Assembly (NCBI RefSeq): GCF_900104635.1
Contig: NZ_FNWC01000006.1
Location: 310,001 to 374,000, forward strand
DNA length: 64,000 nt
Source of the DNA: Coprococcus phoceensis
GTDB lineage: Bacteria; Bacillota; Clostridia; Lachnospirales; Lachnospiraceae
Direction: 5' to 3'
The notes beneath the pieces are model-generated. The model was not told where the DNA came from. It did no database searches and was given only the letters and a program-made list of their open reading frames with translations. Positions 26,718-36,101 of the stretch are shown one piece after another; the first letter of the stretch is position 1; each line of letters starts with the position of its first letter. The position numbers and the translations under genes were made by a program.

Positions 26718-27832
26718 TGGGAAGAATTTCAGATAGACAAATAGATGAAGCAATTGCAAATTTTAGATTTGAAGGGACATTGATTGAACAAAGACCATAT
26801 GGAAACGGACACATCAATGATACATTCCTTTTGACATTTGATATCGGGGAGATGGGAAGACTGCGCGTGATCTTACAGTGCATGAACAAATCCATTTTTA
26901 CAAAACCGGTAGAACTTATGGAGAATGTTTTAGGAGTGACTTCTTATCTGCGCAAAAAGATTATCGAGAACGGTGGAGACCCGGAAAGAGAGACTTTGAA
27001 CGTAATTCGCACTGTAGCAAACAGACCATATTTTGTGGATTCACAGGGAGATTACTGGAGAGCATATAAATTCATCGAAGGGGCAACAAGCTATGATCAG
27101 GTAGAGACACCGGAGGATTTCTATCAGAGCGCAGTTTCATTTGGTAATTTCCAAAGACTGCTTGCAGACTATCCGGCAGAGACACTTCACGAGACAATTG
27201 TAGGCTTCCATGATACAAAAGCAAGATTTGCTACATTCAAGAAAGCGGTAGAAGAAGATGTGTGCGGACGTGCAGCATCTGTACAGAAAGAAATCGATTT
27301 TGTACTTGCACATGAAGACGTTGCAAATGTATTCGGAGATATGCTTGCAAATGGAGAACTTCCACTTCGTGTTACTCACAATGACACAAAATTGAATAAC
27401 ATCATGATTGATGACAAGACAGGAAAAGGTATCTGTGTGATTGACTTAGACACTGTTATGCCAGGACTTGCAATGAATGACTTTGGTGATTCTATCCGTT
27501 TTGGTGCAAGCACAGCAGCAGAAGACGAGCAGGATCTTTCAAAAGTATCTTGTGATATGGAATTGTTTGATGTGTATGCAAAAGGTTTCATTGAAGGATG
27601 CGGCGGCAAATTGACACAGAAAGAAATTGAAATGATGCCGATGGGAGCAAAAGTAATGACATTTGAATGTGGTATGAGATTCCTTACTGACCACCTTCAG
27701 GGAGATACATACTTTAAGATCCACAGAGAGAACCATAACCTTGACAGATGTCGTACACAGTTTAAACTGGTGGAAGACATGGAAGCAAAATGGGATACAA
27801 TGCAGGAAATTATTAAAAAATACAATTCATAA
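26717..27832 (+). CDS. nahK: N-acetylhexosamine 1-kinase
   Basis: 371 residues of the aminoglycoside-phosphotransferase fold. Signatures: GNGHINDTF in the N-lobe, catalytic loop VTHNDTKLNNIM and metal-binding CVIDLDTVMPG. It phosphorylates GlcNAc or GalNAc released by the GH112 phosphorylase at C1. The ATG at 26717 overlaps the upstream stop, so translation is coupled; a GTG at 26702 is in frame. Its place between the nucleotidyltransferase and galE mirrors the lnpB-lnpC-lnpD set of bifidobacteria. Confidence 0.93.
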   Translation: MGRISDRQIDEAIANFRFEGTLIEQRPYGNGHINDTFLLTFDIGEMGRLRVILQCMNKSIFTKPVELMENVLGVTSYLRKKIIENGGDPERETLNVIRTVANRPYFVDSQGDYWRAYKFIEGATSYDQVETPEDFYQSAVSFGNFQRLLADYPAETLHETIVGFHDTKARFATFKKAVEEDVCGRAASVQKEIDFVLAHEDVANVFGDMLANGELPLRVTHNDTKLNNIMIDDKTGKGICVIDLDTVMPGLAMNDFGDSIRFGASTAAEDEQDLSKVSCDMELFDVYAKGFIEGCGGKLTQKEIEMMPMGAKVMTFECGMRFLTDHLQGDTYFKIHRENHNLDRCRTQFKLVEDMEAKWDTMQEIIKKYNS

Positions 27833-27859
27833 CAGAAAAAATGTTTTGAAACAAAATAG

Positions 27860-27916
27860 TTGTATATATTAGAGTGAAGTATTATAATAAAGGGCGGGAG
27901 AAAAACTCTCGTCCTT
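27860..27916 (+). promoter_or_regulatory. galE promoter and 5' UTR hairpin
   Basis: TTGTAT-17-TATAAT (27860-27888). Just downstream an imperfect hairpin with G-U pairs (AGGGCGGGAG / CTCTCGTCCTT) lies in the leader. galE therefore has its own promoter besides any read-through. Confidence 0.65.
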
Positions 27917-27948
27917 GTTAACAAGATGATTAAAAGGAGGATACAATT

Positions 27949-28965
27949 ATGACGATTTTAGTAACAGGTGGAGCAGGATATATCGGAAGCCATACATGTA
28001 TTGAACTGATCAGTGCAGGATATGATGTGGTTGTAGTAGACAATTTATGTAATTCTTGTAAAGAAGCGTTAGACCGTGTGGAAAAGATTGTCGGAAAGAC
28101 AATTAAGTTCTATGAAGCAGATATTCGTGATGCAGAAGCGATGAAAAATATCTTTGAGAAAGAAGATATTGATGCAGTAATTCATTTTGCAGGATTGAAA
28201 TCAGTAGGTGAATCTGTAGCAAAGCCATTAGAATATTATGATAACAATATTGCAGGAACTTTGGTGCTTTGTGATGCGATGAGAAATGCAGGCGTGAAGA
28301 ACATTATCTTCAGCTCTTCTGCAACAGTTTATGGAGATCCTGCATTCGTACCGATCACAGAAGAATGCCCAAAAGGACAGTGCACAAATCCATATGGATG
28401 GTCAAAATCAATGCTGGAACAGATTTTAACAGATCTTCATACAGCAGATTCAGAATGGAACGTAGTATTACTTCGTTACTTCAATCCAGTTGGAGCACAT
28501 AAGAGCGGAACAATCGGAGAGAATCCAAAAGGAATCCCAAACAACTTAATGCCATACATCACACAGGTAGCGGTTGGCAAATTGGAATGCCTTGGAGTGT
28601 TCGGTGATGATTATGATACACCGGATGGAACAGGGGTACGTGATTACATCCACGTAGTAGACCTTGCACTTGGACACGTAAAAGCTTTGAAGAAAATTGA
28701 AGAAAAAGCAGGAGTGAAAGTTTACAATCTTGGAACAGGAAACGGATACTCTGTACTTGATATGGTAAAAGCATTCGGAAAAGCATGCGGAAAAGAGATT
28801 CCATATCAGATCAAGGCGAGAAGACCTGGCGATATTGCATCATGTTATGCAGACCCAACAAAAGCGAAAGAAGAACTTGGCTGGGTAGCAGAAAGAGGAC
28901 TTGATGAGATGTGCGAGGATTCTTGGAGATGGCAGTCAAATAATCCAGAAGGATATGCTGAATAA
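27949..28965 (+). CDS. galE: UDP-glucose/UDP-GlcNAc 4-epimerase
   Basis: 338 residues of the extended SDR family. NAD-binding GGAGYIGS at residues 7-14, SSSATVYG, and the YxxxK pair in NPYGWSK. It interconverts UDP-Glc and UDP-Gal, and in this context probably also UDP-GlcNAc and UDP-GalNAc. AAAGGAGG precedes the ATG. It completes the galacto-N-biose route and also feeds UDP-hexoses to the polysaccharide locus that follows. Confidence 0.96.
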   Translation: MTILVTGGAGYIGSHTCIELISAGYDVVVVDNLCNSCKEALDRVEKIVGKTIKFYEADIRDAEAMKNIFEKEDIDAVIHFAGLKSVGESVAKPLEYYDNNIAGTLVLCDAMRNAGVKNIIFSSSATVYGDPAFVPITEECPKGQCTNPYGWSKSMLEQILTDLHTADSEWNVVLLRYFNPVGAHKSGTIGENPKGIPNNLMPYITQVAVGKLECLGVFGDDYDTPDGTGVRDYIHVVDLALGHVKALKKIEEKAGVKVYNLGTGNGYSVLDMVKAFGKACGKEIPYQIKARRPGDIASCYADPTKAKEELGWVAERGLDEMCEDSWRWQSNNPEGYAE

Positions 28966-28973
28966 AATGTGAG

Positions 28974-29043
28974 ACACCACGCGGTTTGAACCGACCCCCA
29001 AAAGTCTAACTTTTGGGGGTCACCTCAGTTGCGTGGTGTTTTA
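28974..29043 (+). terminator. Nested double hairpin after galE
   Basis: Outer stem ACACCACGC / GCGTGGTGT (28974-28982, 29031-29039) encloses a perfect 13-base inner stem (GACCCCCAAAAGT at 28993-29005 and its complement at 29009-29021, loop CTA). The outer stem is followed by TTTTA. It works as a terminator on inspection; the nested form is unusual. Confidence 0.6.
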
Positions 29044-29316
29044 TATTCTATGCAAGGAAGCTGCATCCTGTGTAATAAAAGATGCTTTGCAAGGAGCGCT
29101 TTAAAAGTTCTTGCAAGCCAGAGAGTTCAATGATATGATGAAAAAAAGCATTATATTTTCTATTTATTCTAACCGGAATCTAGTACATTTCATATAGCGG
29201 ATTTTAGAAAAATCCGTCCTTTCAGAAAATTCATGCTTTCAATTCACAAATTTTACAAGCAGGAGTTTTCGAGGAAGGAAATCTCCTGAACAATTTCATA
29301 AGAGGAGGTTTTATAC
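29044..29316. other. Intergenic stretch without recognisable gene
   Basis: About 270 bases with stops in all frames and no domain I can name. It ends with AGAGGAGG directly before the surface-protein remnant but with no start codon at the right distance (TTTTATAC follows). It probably contains decayed 5' sequence of that gene. Confidence 0.4.
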
Positions 29317-29783
29317 GGAAACGTCGGCGACAGACCGATGGTTGCCTACCACTATATTGAGGGTTATCAGCCACAGGCTTACAACCTGACAAAGACCTTG
29401 AGCAAGAATGAAGCAGAAAATGTATTTACATTCGTATATAGCCGGTTCCGGAGGATACGGTGACAACTGAGACAGAAGTGATCACAAGACCGGACGGAAC
29501 GACAGGAACCGCAGGCGGCAATGCCGGACAAAATGTGGGAACAACAACCGGTGGAAATACAGCAAACGGAGACGCGCAGGGCACAACAGAAGTTCCGGAC
29601 GAGGATGTTCCACAAAATGTAGTAGATTTGGACGATGAAGATGTGCCTTTGGACAACAAAGATCTGGATCGTCCGGGAAGCACAACAAACCGTATTCCAA
29701 TCTATGCAACAATCGCAGTGGCAGCAGCAACTGCATTGGCGGCAGCCGGATTTGTATATGTGGAACGATTTAAAAAGAAATAA
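29317..29783 (+). pseudogene. C-terminal remnant of a wall-anchored surface protein
   Basis: Reading from 29317 gives GNVGDRPMVAYHYIEGYQPQ, then NLTKTLSKNEAENVFTFVYS, as in the last repeat of large adhesin or pilin-like proteins. Around 29440-29444 one base is missing: the next frame resumes with PVPEDTVTTETEV. After a Thr/Gly-rich linker and DEDVPLDNKDLD comes a hydrophobic helix and RFKKK tail, a membrane/sorting end. No start or N-terminal domain exists upstream. A GTG at 29460 gives a 107-residue frame but is unlikely to be a real start. The SipW-type peptidase follows 24 bases later. Confidence 0.7.
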
Positions 29784-29806
29784 GACATTCTAAAGGGAGA
29801 GACCAG

Positions 29807-30316
29807 ATGAAAAAACCAATTGCAGCGACGGTGTGCAGTGTCGTGGGAACAATTCTTCTGGCGCTTGTCATTGTCGTATGTATTCCGCTGACAGTTCCGC
29901 GGATTGCGGGGTATCAGATCTACACAGTGATCAGTGGAAGTATGGAGCCGGCAATTCCGACAGGCAGCCTTGTATATGTAAGAAATACGGCTCCGTCCGG
30001 AATCGAAAAAGGTGATGTGATTGCATTTTACGGCTCTTTAGAGAATGGTTCAATCATCACGCACCGTGTTGTGTCAAACAACAGTGTATCCGGTGAGTTT
30101 GTCACCAAAGGGGATGCGAATGCAAAAGAGGATATGGAGCCGGTAAGCTATGAGAACTTCCTTGGGAAAGTCACTTTGAGTGTGCCGGTGCTTGGCGGAA
30201 TACTGGCGGCGGTTGTTACTGTTCCGGGAAAAATCGCAGCGGGGAGTATGATTTTGCTGGCGCTGGTGTTACATGTGATTGCCGGGAAACTGAAAGGGAG
30301 TTCAAAGGAGCAATAA
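29807..30316 (+). CDS. Signal peptidase I, SipW/ER type
   Basis: 169 residues. N-terminal membrane helix (about 9-29), catalytic Ser45 in SGSMEP, and His86 in ITHRVV in place of the general-base Lys of normal bacterial enzymes, which marks the SipW/archaeal-ER type. GDVIAF and GEFVTKGDAN are further boxes, and a second helix is near the C-terminus. Such peptidases usually process a few dedicated pilins or matrix proteins. The surface-protein remnant just upstream was probably a client. AAGGGAGAG precedes the ATG. Confidence 0.9.
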   Translation: MKKPIAATVCSVVGTILLALVIVVCIPLTVPRIAGYQIYTVISGSMEPAIPTGSLVYVRNTAPSGIEKGDVIAFYGSLENGSIITHRVVSNNSVSGEFVTKGDANAKEDMEPVSYENFLGKVTLSVPVLGGILAAVVTVPGKIAAGSMILLALVLHVIAGKLKGSSKEQ

Positions 30317-30321
30317 GATTC

Positions 30322-30370
30322 AAAACAGGTGAAAATGCTTTGATAAAGAGTATTTTTACCTGTTTTTTTG
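30322..30370 (+). terminator. Terminator after the signal peptidase
   Basis: AACAGGTGAAAAT / ATTTTTACCTGTT stem with one wobble pair, a longer loop and a T7 run. Confidence 0.65.
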
Positions 30371-30580
30371 GTGTATATTTATGCGGTGTGGCAGTAGGAG
30401 ATAGATAGTGACTCATACAGTGGTTTAAAAAGTGAATAAAAATTGTATAAAATTTTCTGGGAAAACAGTCGACAAAAGTAGAAAAATGTCGTAACATTAA
30501 AGAAGCGTATAATATCATACTAGGTAAGATAAGGCATTTTAATAAGATGTGACAAAATAAAACAGTTGGAGGATGGTTAG

Positions 30581-33500
30581 ATGAGAGAAGTTTTGGGAAA
30601 CTTTCAGTGGCGTGTCAGAGCATTTGTTTTGTTATTGCTTGACATTATTGCGATGGGGGTCGCATCGTTCCTTGCACTTTGGGTACAGAGTGAGTTCGTA
30701 TTTTCAGATATCGGAACAGATGTACTACGGTCTGTATATGAGTATATGCCGTTCAATGTTGTGATTACAGTGGTGATATTTGCACTGTTCCACCTGTATA
30801 CAAGTCTTTGGAAGTATGCAAGTGTCAATGAGTTGGTGAATGCCGGGCTGGCAGTATTGACAGCCGGAATTTTGAACTGGATTGTTATGTGGATTGCAGG
30901 TGTGGGCGCACCAAAGAGCTATCCGATTTTATATATTACATTTTTAGAAATTTTAGTTGTCGTGATTCGTTTTTGGTATCGATTTGTGCGTTATATGCGC
31001 AATGAATTCCACGCGCGCGGCAAGAAAGAGAAGATTGCCAATGTTATGGTAATAGGAGCCGGAGATGCCGGAGCTGCCATTGTAAAAGAGATTGGTCTGA
31101 GTAAGAATGTCACAAGAAGAGCATGCTGTATGATTGATGACAATCCTGAAAAGCAAGGGAAATACGTTCAGGGATGCCCGGTTGTCGGCGGACGTGATAA
31201 GATTGAAAAAGCAGTAGAGCGTTTCCATATAGACAAGATTATCATCGCGATCCCGAACGCTTCTAAGCAGGTGATTCGAGATTTGGTAGAGATTTGCAAA
31301 GATACAGGCTGCGATCTTCTGATCCTTCCGGGAATCTACCAGATGATTGACGGAGAGGTCAGCGTGTCACAGTTAAGAGAAGTGAATATTGAGGATTTGC
31401 TCGGAAGAGAGCCGATTCAGACGAATTTAGATGAGATTCTTGGATATGTTCAGGGAAAAGTTGTCATGGTAACCGGTGGAGGCGGTTCCATCGGTAGTGA
31501 GTTGTGCCGTCAGCTGGCATCACACGATGTAAAACAGCTGATCATCGTGGATATATATGAGAATGGCGCATATGATATACAGCAGGAATTACAGCGGAAA
31601 TATCCAAATCTCGACTTAGTTGTGCTGATTGCCTCTGTCAGAAGCTCTCATCGTATCAATGAGATTATGGAAAAATACCGTCCAAACGTAATCTACCATG
31701 CAGCAGCGCATAAGCATGTGCCGCTTATGGAAAGCAGCCCGAATGAGGCGATCAAGAATAATGTCGTCGGTACATATTATCTGGCAACTGCAGCCGGAAC
31801 CTTCGGAGCAGACAGATTCGTACTGATTTCCACAGATAAAGCGGTGAACCCGACAAGTATTATGGGAGCATCTAAGCGTATCTGTGAGATGATCGTACAG
31901 ACATTGAACCATAAGTATGACACAGAGTTCGTGGCAGTACGTTTCGGAAACGTACTTGGAAGCAACGGAAGTGTGATTCCGTTGTTCAAAAAGCAGATTG
32001 CAGCCGGGGGACCGGTTACGGTTACACATCCGGATATCATACGTTACTTTATGACGATTCCGGAAGCGGTATCGCTTGTACTGCAGGCCGGAGCTTACGC
32101 AAAAGGCGGGGAGATCTTTGTGCTTGATATGGGAGAACCGGTTAAGATTGCAGATCTTGCAAAGAATTTGATTCGTTTGTCAGGATACAAAGTCGGAGAA
32201 GATATTGAGATTAAATACACAGGACTTCGTCCGGGTGAGAAGTTGTATGAAGAACTTCTGATGGATGAAGAAGGAATGCAGGATACAGCGAATAAGCTGA
32301 TTCATATCGGAAAACCAATTGAATTCGATGAGACGGAATTTTTAAGACAGTTGAGATCTTTACAGATTGCGGCGGATAACAACAGTGATAACATCCGACA
32401 GCTCGTAAAAGAAATCGTTCCTGCATATGTGATTAAAGAGCATAAAGAACCGGAAGCAAAGAGAATTTTCTTATCTTCCCCAACGATTCGTGGATTGGAA
32501 CAGGAATTTGTAAAACAGGCATTTGATACAAACTGGGTAGCTCCGCTTGGACCGAATGTCAATGAATTTGAAAAAGAGCTTGCTCAGTATGTACATGGCG
32601 GATATGCAGCGGCAGTCAGCGCTGGAACAGCGGCAATCCATCTTGCGTTGAAGCTTGCAGGTGTCAGAGCAGGTGAGAACGTATTCGTATCCTCACTGAC
32701 ATTCTCAGCTACCTGTAACCCAATTCGATATGAGAACGCGGTGCCGATCTTTATCGATTCGGAAGAAGATACCTGGAATATGGATCCGGAAGCACTGCGT
32801 AAGGCGTTCAAGAAATATCCGGATACAAGAGTCGTTGTGATCGTGCATCTGTACGGAACACCGGCGAAGATGGATGAGATCATGGACATCTGTAAAGAGC
32901 ACAATGCAATCCTCATCGAAGATGCGGCAGAAAGCTTAGGTGCGACATACAAAGGAAAACAGACCGGAACATTTGGAAAGTTCGGTATCTATTCTTTCAA
33001 CGGAAACAAGATTATCACAACATCAGGCGGTGGTATGCTTGTTTCACATGATGAAAAAGCAATTGAAAAAGCAAAATTCCTTGCTACACAGGCAAGAGAG
33101 CAGGAGATTTATTACCAGCATAAGGAAATCGGTTACAACTACCGTATGTCCAACGTCACAGCCGGTATCGGTCGAGGACAGCTTCATTATTTAGATGAGA
33201 ATATTTCTTTGAAGAGAAATATTTATGAAACATATGAAGATGCGTTTAAAGATATTCCTGAGATTACAATGAATCCGATTCCGGAAGATTGTGAAGCAAA
33301 CTACTGGCTGTCAGCAATGACACTTTCTAAAGACAGCAAGGTAACACCGATGAATATCATCAACGCATTGAGTGATGAGAATATCGAGAGCCGTCCAATT
33401 TGGAAACCAATGCATATGCAGCCGGTATATGAGAATTGCGATTTTATCACAACGAAAGAAGACGGAACAAGTGTTGCAGAAGATATCTTCAACAGGGGAC

Positions 33501-33592
33501 TTTGTCTACCGAGTGATATTAAGAATACGAGAGCAGATATGGAACGTATTATCAAAGTAGTGAGAGGGTTGTTTGTTACTGTTCGCTCCTAA
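30581..33592 (+). CDS. Fused PglF-type sugar 4,6-dehydratase and PglE-type aminotransferase
   Basis: 1003 residues, two enzymes in one chain. Residues 1-130 have four membrane helices. About 150-270 is a nucleotide-binding domain (VIGAGDAGAAI). About 290-600 is the catalytic SDR domain (VTGGGGSIGSE; STDKAVNPTSIMGASKR, with Met where SDR enzymes usually have Tyr, as in PglF). From about 620 to the end is a DegT/DnrJ/EryC1 aminotransferase (SSLTFSATCNP; IEDAAESLGA; PLP Lys about 810 in FNGNKIITTSGGG). It should turn UDP-GlcNAc into the 4-keto-6-deoxy and then the 4-amino sugar. The two steps are usually separate proteins. First gene of the polysaccharide locus. Confidence 0.92.
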   Translation: MREVLGNFQWRVRAFVLLLLDIIAMGVASFLALWVQSEFVFSDIGTDVLRSVYEYMPFNVVITVVIFALFHLYTSLWKYASVNELVNAGLAVLTAGILNWIVMWIAGVGAPKSYPILYITFLEILVVVIRFWYRFVRYMRNEFHARGKKEKIANVMVIGAGDAGAAIVKEIGLSKNVTRRACCMIDDNPEKQGKYVQGCPVVGGRDKIEKAVERFHIDKIIIAIPNASKQVIRDLVEICKDTGCDLLILPGIYQMIDGEVSVSQLREVNIEDLLGREPIQTNLDEILGYVQGKVVMVTGGGGSIGSELCRQLASHDVKQLIIVDIYENGAYDIQQELQRKYPNLDLVVLIASVRSSHRINEIMEKYRPNVIYHAAAHKHVPLMESSPNEAIKNNVVGTYYLATAAGTFGADRFVLISTDKAVNPTSIMGASKRICEMIVQTLNHKYDTEFVAVRFGNVLGSNGSVIPLFKKQIAAGGPVTVTHPDIIRYFMTIPEAVSLVLQAGAYAKGGEIFVLDMGEPVKIADLAKNLIRLSGYKVGEDIEIKYTGLRPGEKLYEELLMDEEGMQDTANKLIHIGKPIEFDETEFLRQLRSLQIAADNNSDNIRQLVKEIVPAYVIKEHKEPEAKRIFLSSPTIRGLEQEFVKQAFDTNWVAPLGPNVNEFEKELAQYVHGGYAAAVSAGTAAIHLALKLAGVRAGENVFVSSLTFSATCNPIRYENAVPIFIDSEEDTWNMDPEALRKAFKKYPDTRVVVIVHLYGTPAKMDEIMDICKEHNAILIEDAAESLGATYKGKQTGTFGKFGIYSFNGNKIITTSGGGMLVSHDEKAIEKAKFLATQAREQEIYYQHKEIGYNYRMSNVTAGIGRGQLHYLDENISLKRNIYETYEDAFKDIPEITMNPIPEDCEANYWLSAMTLSKDSKVTPMNIINALSDENIESRPIWKPMHMQPVYENCDFITTKEDGTSVAEDIFNRGLCLPSDIKNTRADMERIIKVVRGLFVTVRS

Positions 33593-33674
33593 CCGCCACC
33601 CGTATGCGCACTCGTCGTGCTTTCGCACTCCAGTCCCGCACTATGTGCTAAGACTGCTTATTCGGGTGGAGGTT
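33591..33674. repeat. Long intergenic hairpin element
   Basis: Arms 33591-33602 and 33663-33674 pair over 12 bases with one mismatch (AACCGCCACCCG against CGGGTGGAGGTT). The 60-base interior holds smaller complementary pieces (AGTCCCGCACT near GTGCTAAGACT). It starts at the fusion gene's stop codon. No T run follows, so a simple terminator is doubtful. It could be a mobile hairpin repeat or an RNA-processing site. Confidence 0.45.
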
Positions 33675-33784
33675 ACGGATTGACACTCATAGAAATAAGC
33701 GCAATTTTTCTTTTACATGCAAGCATGACAATATAAATTTCGATTATTTCTATGGAGAGAACAGTAACACTAGAGGTGATAATG

Positions 33785-34414
33785 ATGTATAAAAAATATG
33801 TCAAGCGATGGATGGATTTTTTATTGTCTTTGCTGGCGATTATAGTTCTATCTCCTATCATAGCGGTTGTGGCAGCACTGGTGCGGGTGAAACTCGGAAG
33901 TCCGGTGCTGTTTCGCCAGCCGCGTCCGGGGAAGGACGAAAAGATATTCAATATGTATAAATTCCGCACAATGACAGATGGGCGGGATGAAAATGGAGAA
34001 TTGCTTCCGGATGAAGTGAGACTTACGAAGTTCGGAAAATTCTTGCGCTCCACAAGTTTGGATGAGCTGCCGGAACTTTTTAACATCTTAAAAGGAGATA
34101 TGAGCATCATTGGACCGCGTCCGCTTTTGGTTGAGTATCTTCCAAGATACAACGCTGAACAAAAACGCCGCCATGAAGTGCGTCCGGGACTTAGCGGACT
34201 TGCTCAGGCAAACGGAAGAAATGCGATTAGCTGGGAGCAGAAATTCAAATACGATGTGGAGTATGTAGACCATGTGACATTTCTGGGGGATTGGAAGATT
34301 ATCTTTCAGACAATCTGGAATGTGTTAAAACGAGATGGGATTAGTTCGGATACAGCTGTGACTATGGAAAAATTCATGGGAACAGAAGAAAGTGTGGAGT
34401 CAAAACATGTCTAA
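33785..34414 (+). CDS. PglC-like phosphoglycosyl transferase
   Basis: 209 residues from ATG 33785 (ATG 33782 adjoins; GAGGTG lies just upstream). A single N-terminal re-entrant or membrane helix, then the bacterial sugar transferase domain: [21 protein letters not shown], and the Asp-Glu catalytic pair in TSLDELPEL, then SIIGPRPLL. It transfers a sugar 1-phosphate from the UDP form to undecaprenyl phosphate, starting polymer synthesis at the membrane. Its small size is that of PglC rather than WbaP. The fused dehydratase-aminotransferase upstream and the acetyltransferase overlapping its end suggest a bacillosamine-type sugar. Confidence 0.9.
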   Translation: MYKKYVKRWMDFLLSLLAIIVLSPIIAVVAALVRVKLGSPVLFRQPRPGKDEKIFNMYKFRTMTDGRDENGELLPDEVRLTKFGKFLRSTSLDELPELFNILKGDMSIIGPRPLLVEYLPRYNAEQKRRHEVRPGLSGLAQANGRNAISWEQKFKYDVEYVDHVTFLGDWKIIFQTIWNVLKRDGISSDTAVTMEKFMGTEESVESKHV

Positions 34415-35015
34415 AAAATTAGTGATCATAGGTGCCAGCGGGCATGGAAAAGTCATTGCAGACATTGCACTGAAAAATGGATATGAGATTGTTGGATTTT
34501 TAGATGACAATGATGCGGTAAAAGAGATTGCAGGATTTCCGGTACTTGGAAGCGTATCCGAAATTCCAAGTTATCAGACGGAATGTGAATTCATTATCGC
34601 AATCGGAAATAATCGGATTCGCGAGATGATCGCCGAACAGTATGCGGTGAACTGGGCAACACTGATTCATCCGACTGCGGTCATCGGAATGGATGTTCAG
34701 ATTGAAGTAGGAACGGTCGTGATGGCAAACGCGGTCATCAATCCGTCTGCTCGTATCGGAAAGCATTGTATTATCAATACAGGAGCCGTCATCGAGCATG
34801 ATAATTTCCTGCAGAATTACGTACATGTGTCACCGAATGCAGCGCTTGCCGGAACGGTTCATGTCGGAGAGCGAGTACATGTAGGTGTTGGCGCCTGTGT
34901 GAAAAATAACACAAATATCACAGCCGATGTGACAGTTGGCGCAGGGGCAGCAGTAGTGAAGGATATCACAGAAGCCGGAGTGTATGTTGGCGTGCCGGCA
35001 AGGAGAATGAGATAG
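34407..35015 (+). CDS. PglD-like sugar O/N-acetyltransferase
   Basis: 202 residues from [16 protein letters not shown]. An N-terminal Rossmann-like UDP-sugar-binding part (about 1-85), then hexapeptide repeats of a left-handed beta helix ([34 protein letters not shown] and on). The His in IEHDN corresponds to the catalytic base region of PglD. It would acetylate the 4-amino group of the sugar made by the 30581 fusion. Overlaps the PglC-like gene by 8 bases and ends at the base before the next gene. Confidence 0.9.
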   Translation: MSKKLVIIGASGHGKVIADIALKNGYEIVGFLDDNDAVKEIAGFPVLGSVSEIPSYQTECEFIIAIGNNRIREMIAEQYAVNWATLIHPTAVIGMDVQIEVGTVVMANAVINPSARIGKHCIINTGAVIEHDNFLQNYVHVSPNAALAGTVHVGERVHVGVGACVKNNTNITADVTVGAGAAVVKDITEAGVYVGVPARRMR

Positions 35016-36101
35016 ATGAAGAGAATCTTGATTTTAGCAAATTTTGACGTGGGCTTATATAAATTCCGAAAGGAACTGATTCAGGAACTTTTGCATCAGG
35101 GAAATGAAGTGTATATTTCCCTGCCGGATGGGGAACTTGTGCGAAACTTAGAAAAGATGGGGTGCAAGTTCGTCAACACTTCGGTAGACCGAAGAGGTAT
35201 CAACCCAAAGACGGATGCGAAGCTTATGCTGTTTTACCGGAAGTTAATTAAAAAATTACATCCGGATATGGTTATTACTTACACAATCAAGCCAAACATT
35301 TACGGCGGTTTGATGTGCCGCATGCTCCGCACACCGTATGCAGTTAATATTACCGGACTTGGAACAGCGTTCCAAAGCGAGAGTACGGTAAAGAAATTAG
35401 TGACATTTTTATATAAGATTGCTTTGAAAAAAGCGAAAGTAGTATTTTTTGAAAACATAGGAAACAAACAGACCTTTTTAGATTTGAACATATTGAAAGA
35501 AAAACAGATATGTGTGTTGAATGGAGCAGGTGTAAACCTTGCAGAATATCCATTTTGTGAGTATCCTTCCGGAGAGGAAACCCGATTCTTGTTTATCGGA
35601 CGTGTTATGAAAGAAAAAGGGGTGGACGAATTATTTGAGGCAGCAGAGAGGATCAAACAGCAACATTCTGATGTCTTTTTTGACGTTGTGGGACCTTTGG
35701 AAGATGATTATAAGGCACGAATCGAAGAATTGGTTCAAAAGGGCGTGATTGAGTATCACGGCTACCAGAAAGATGTAAAGCCATTTATTGAAAAATGTCA
35801 CTGTTTTGTATTGCCGTCTTATCACGAAGGAATGGCAAATACACTTTTGGAGGCAGGAGCGATGGGAAGACCGTTGATTACAAGCAATATTCATGGCTGC
35901 CTTGAGGCGGTGGAAGAAGGAAGAAACGGATATTTGGCAGAGGCGAAAAATGCAGAGGCACTTCGTGGGCAGATGGAGAAGTTCCTTGGACTTTCCTATG
36001 AAGAGAAAAAAGAAATGGGACAGGCATCCAGGGAAGTGGTGCAGGAGAAGTTTGATAAAAAGAAGGTTGTAGGGAAAACAGTGAGGGAGATAGAGAAGTA
36101 A
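35016..36101 (+). CDS. GT4 glycosyltransferase, PglA-like
   Basis: 361 residues. GT-B fold: an N-terminal acceptor domain (LILANFDVGLYKFRKELI) and a C-terminal donor domain with FIGRVMKEKGVDEL and the ExxxxxxxE motif around SYHEGMANTLLEAGAMGRP. PglA-type enzymes add the second sugar (often GalNAc) to lipid-linked bacillosamine, and its place right after PglC/PglD-like genes supports that. The actual donor cannot be read. It abuts the PglD-like gene and overlaps the next gene by one base. Confidence 0.88.
   Translation: MKRILILANFDVGLYKFRKELIQELLHQGNEVYISLPDGELVRNLEKMGCKFVNTSVDRRGINPKTDAKLMLFYRKLIKKLHPDMVITYTIKPNIYGGLMCRMLRTPYAVNITGLGTAFQSESTVKKLVTFLYKIALKKAKVVFFENIGNKQTFLDLNILKEKQICVLNGAGVNLAEYPFCEYPSGEETRFLFIGRVMKEKGVDELFEAAERIKQQHSDVFFDVVGPLEDDYKARIEELVQKGVIEYHGYQKDVKPFIEKCHCFVLPSYHEGMANTLLEAGAMGRPLITSNIHGCLEAVEEGRNGYLAEAKNAEALRGQMEKFLGLSYEEKKEMGQASREVVQEKFDKKKVVGKTVREIEK

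Noticed and set aside
29460..29783. Stand-alone 107-residue membrane protein from a GTG start
   Set aside because: The coding character continues upstream in another frame with surface-protein motifs, so this is the tail of a frameshifted gene.
29822..30015. Cys/Ser-rich small frame overlapping the signal peptidase
   Set aside because: A shadow in another frame of a well-supported gene, without ribosome site.
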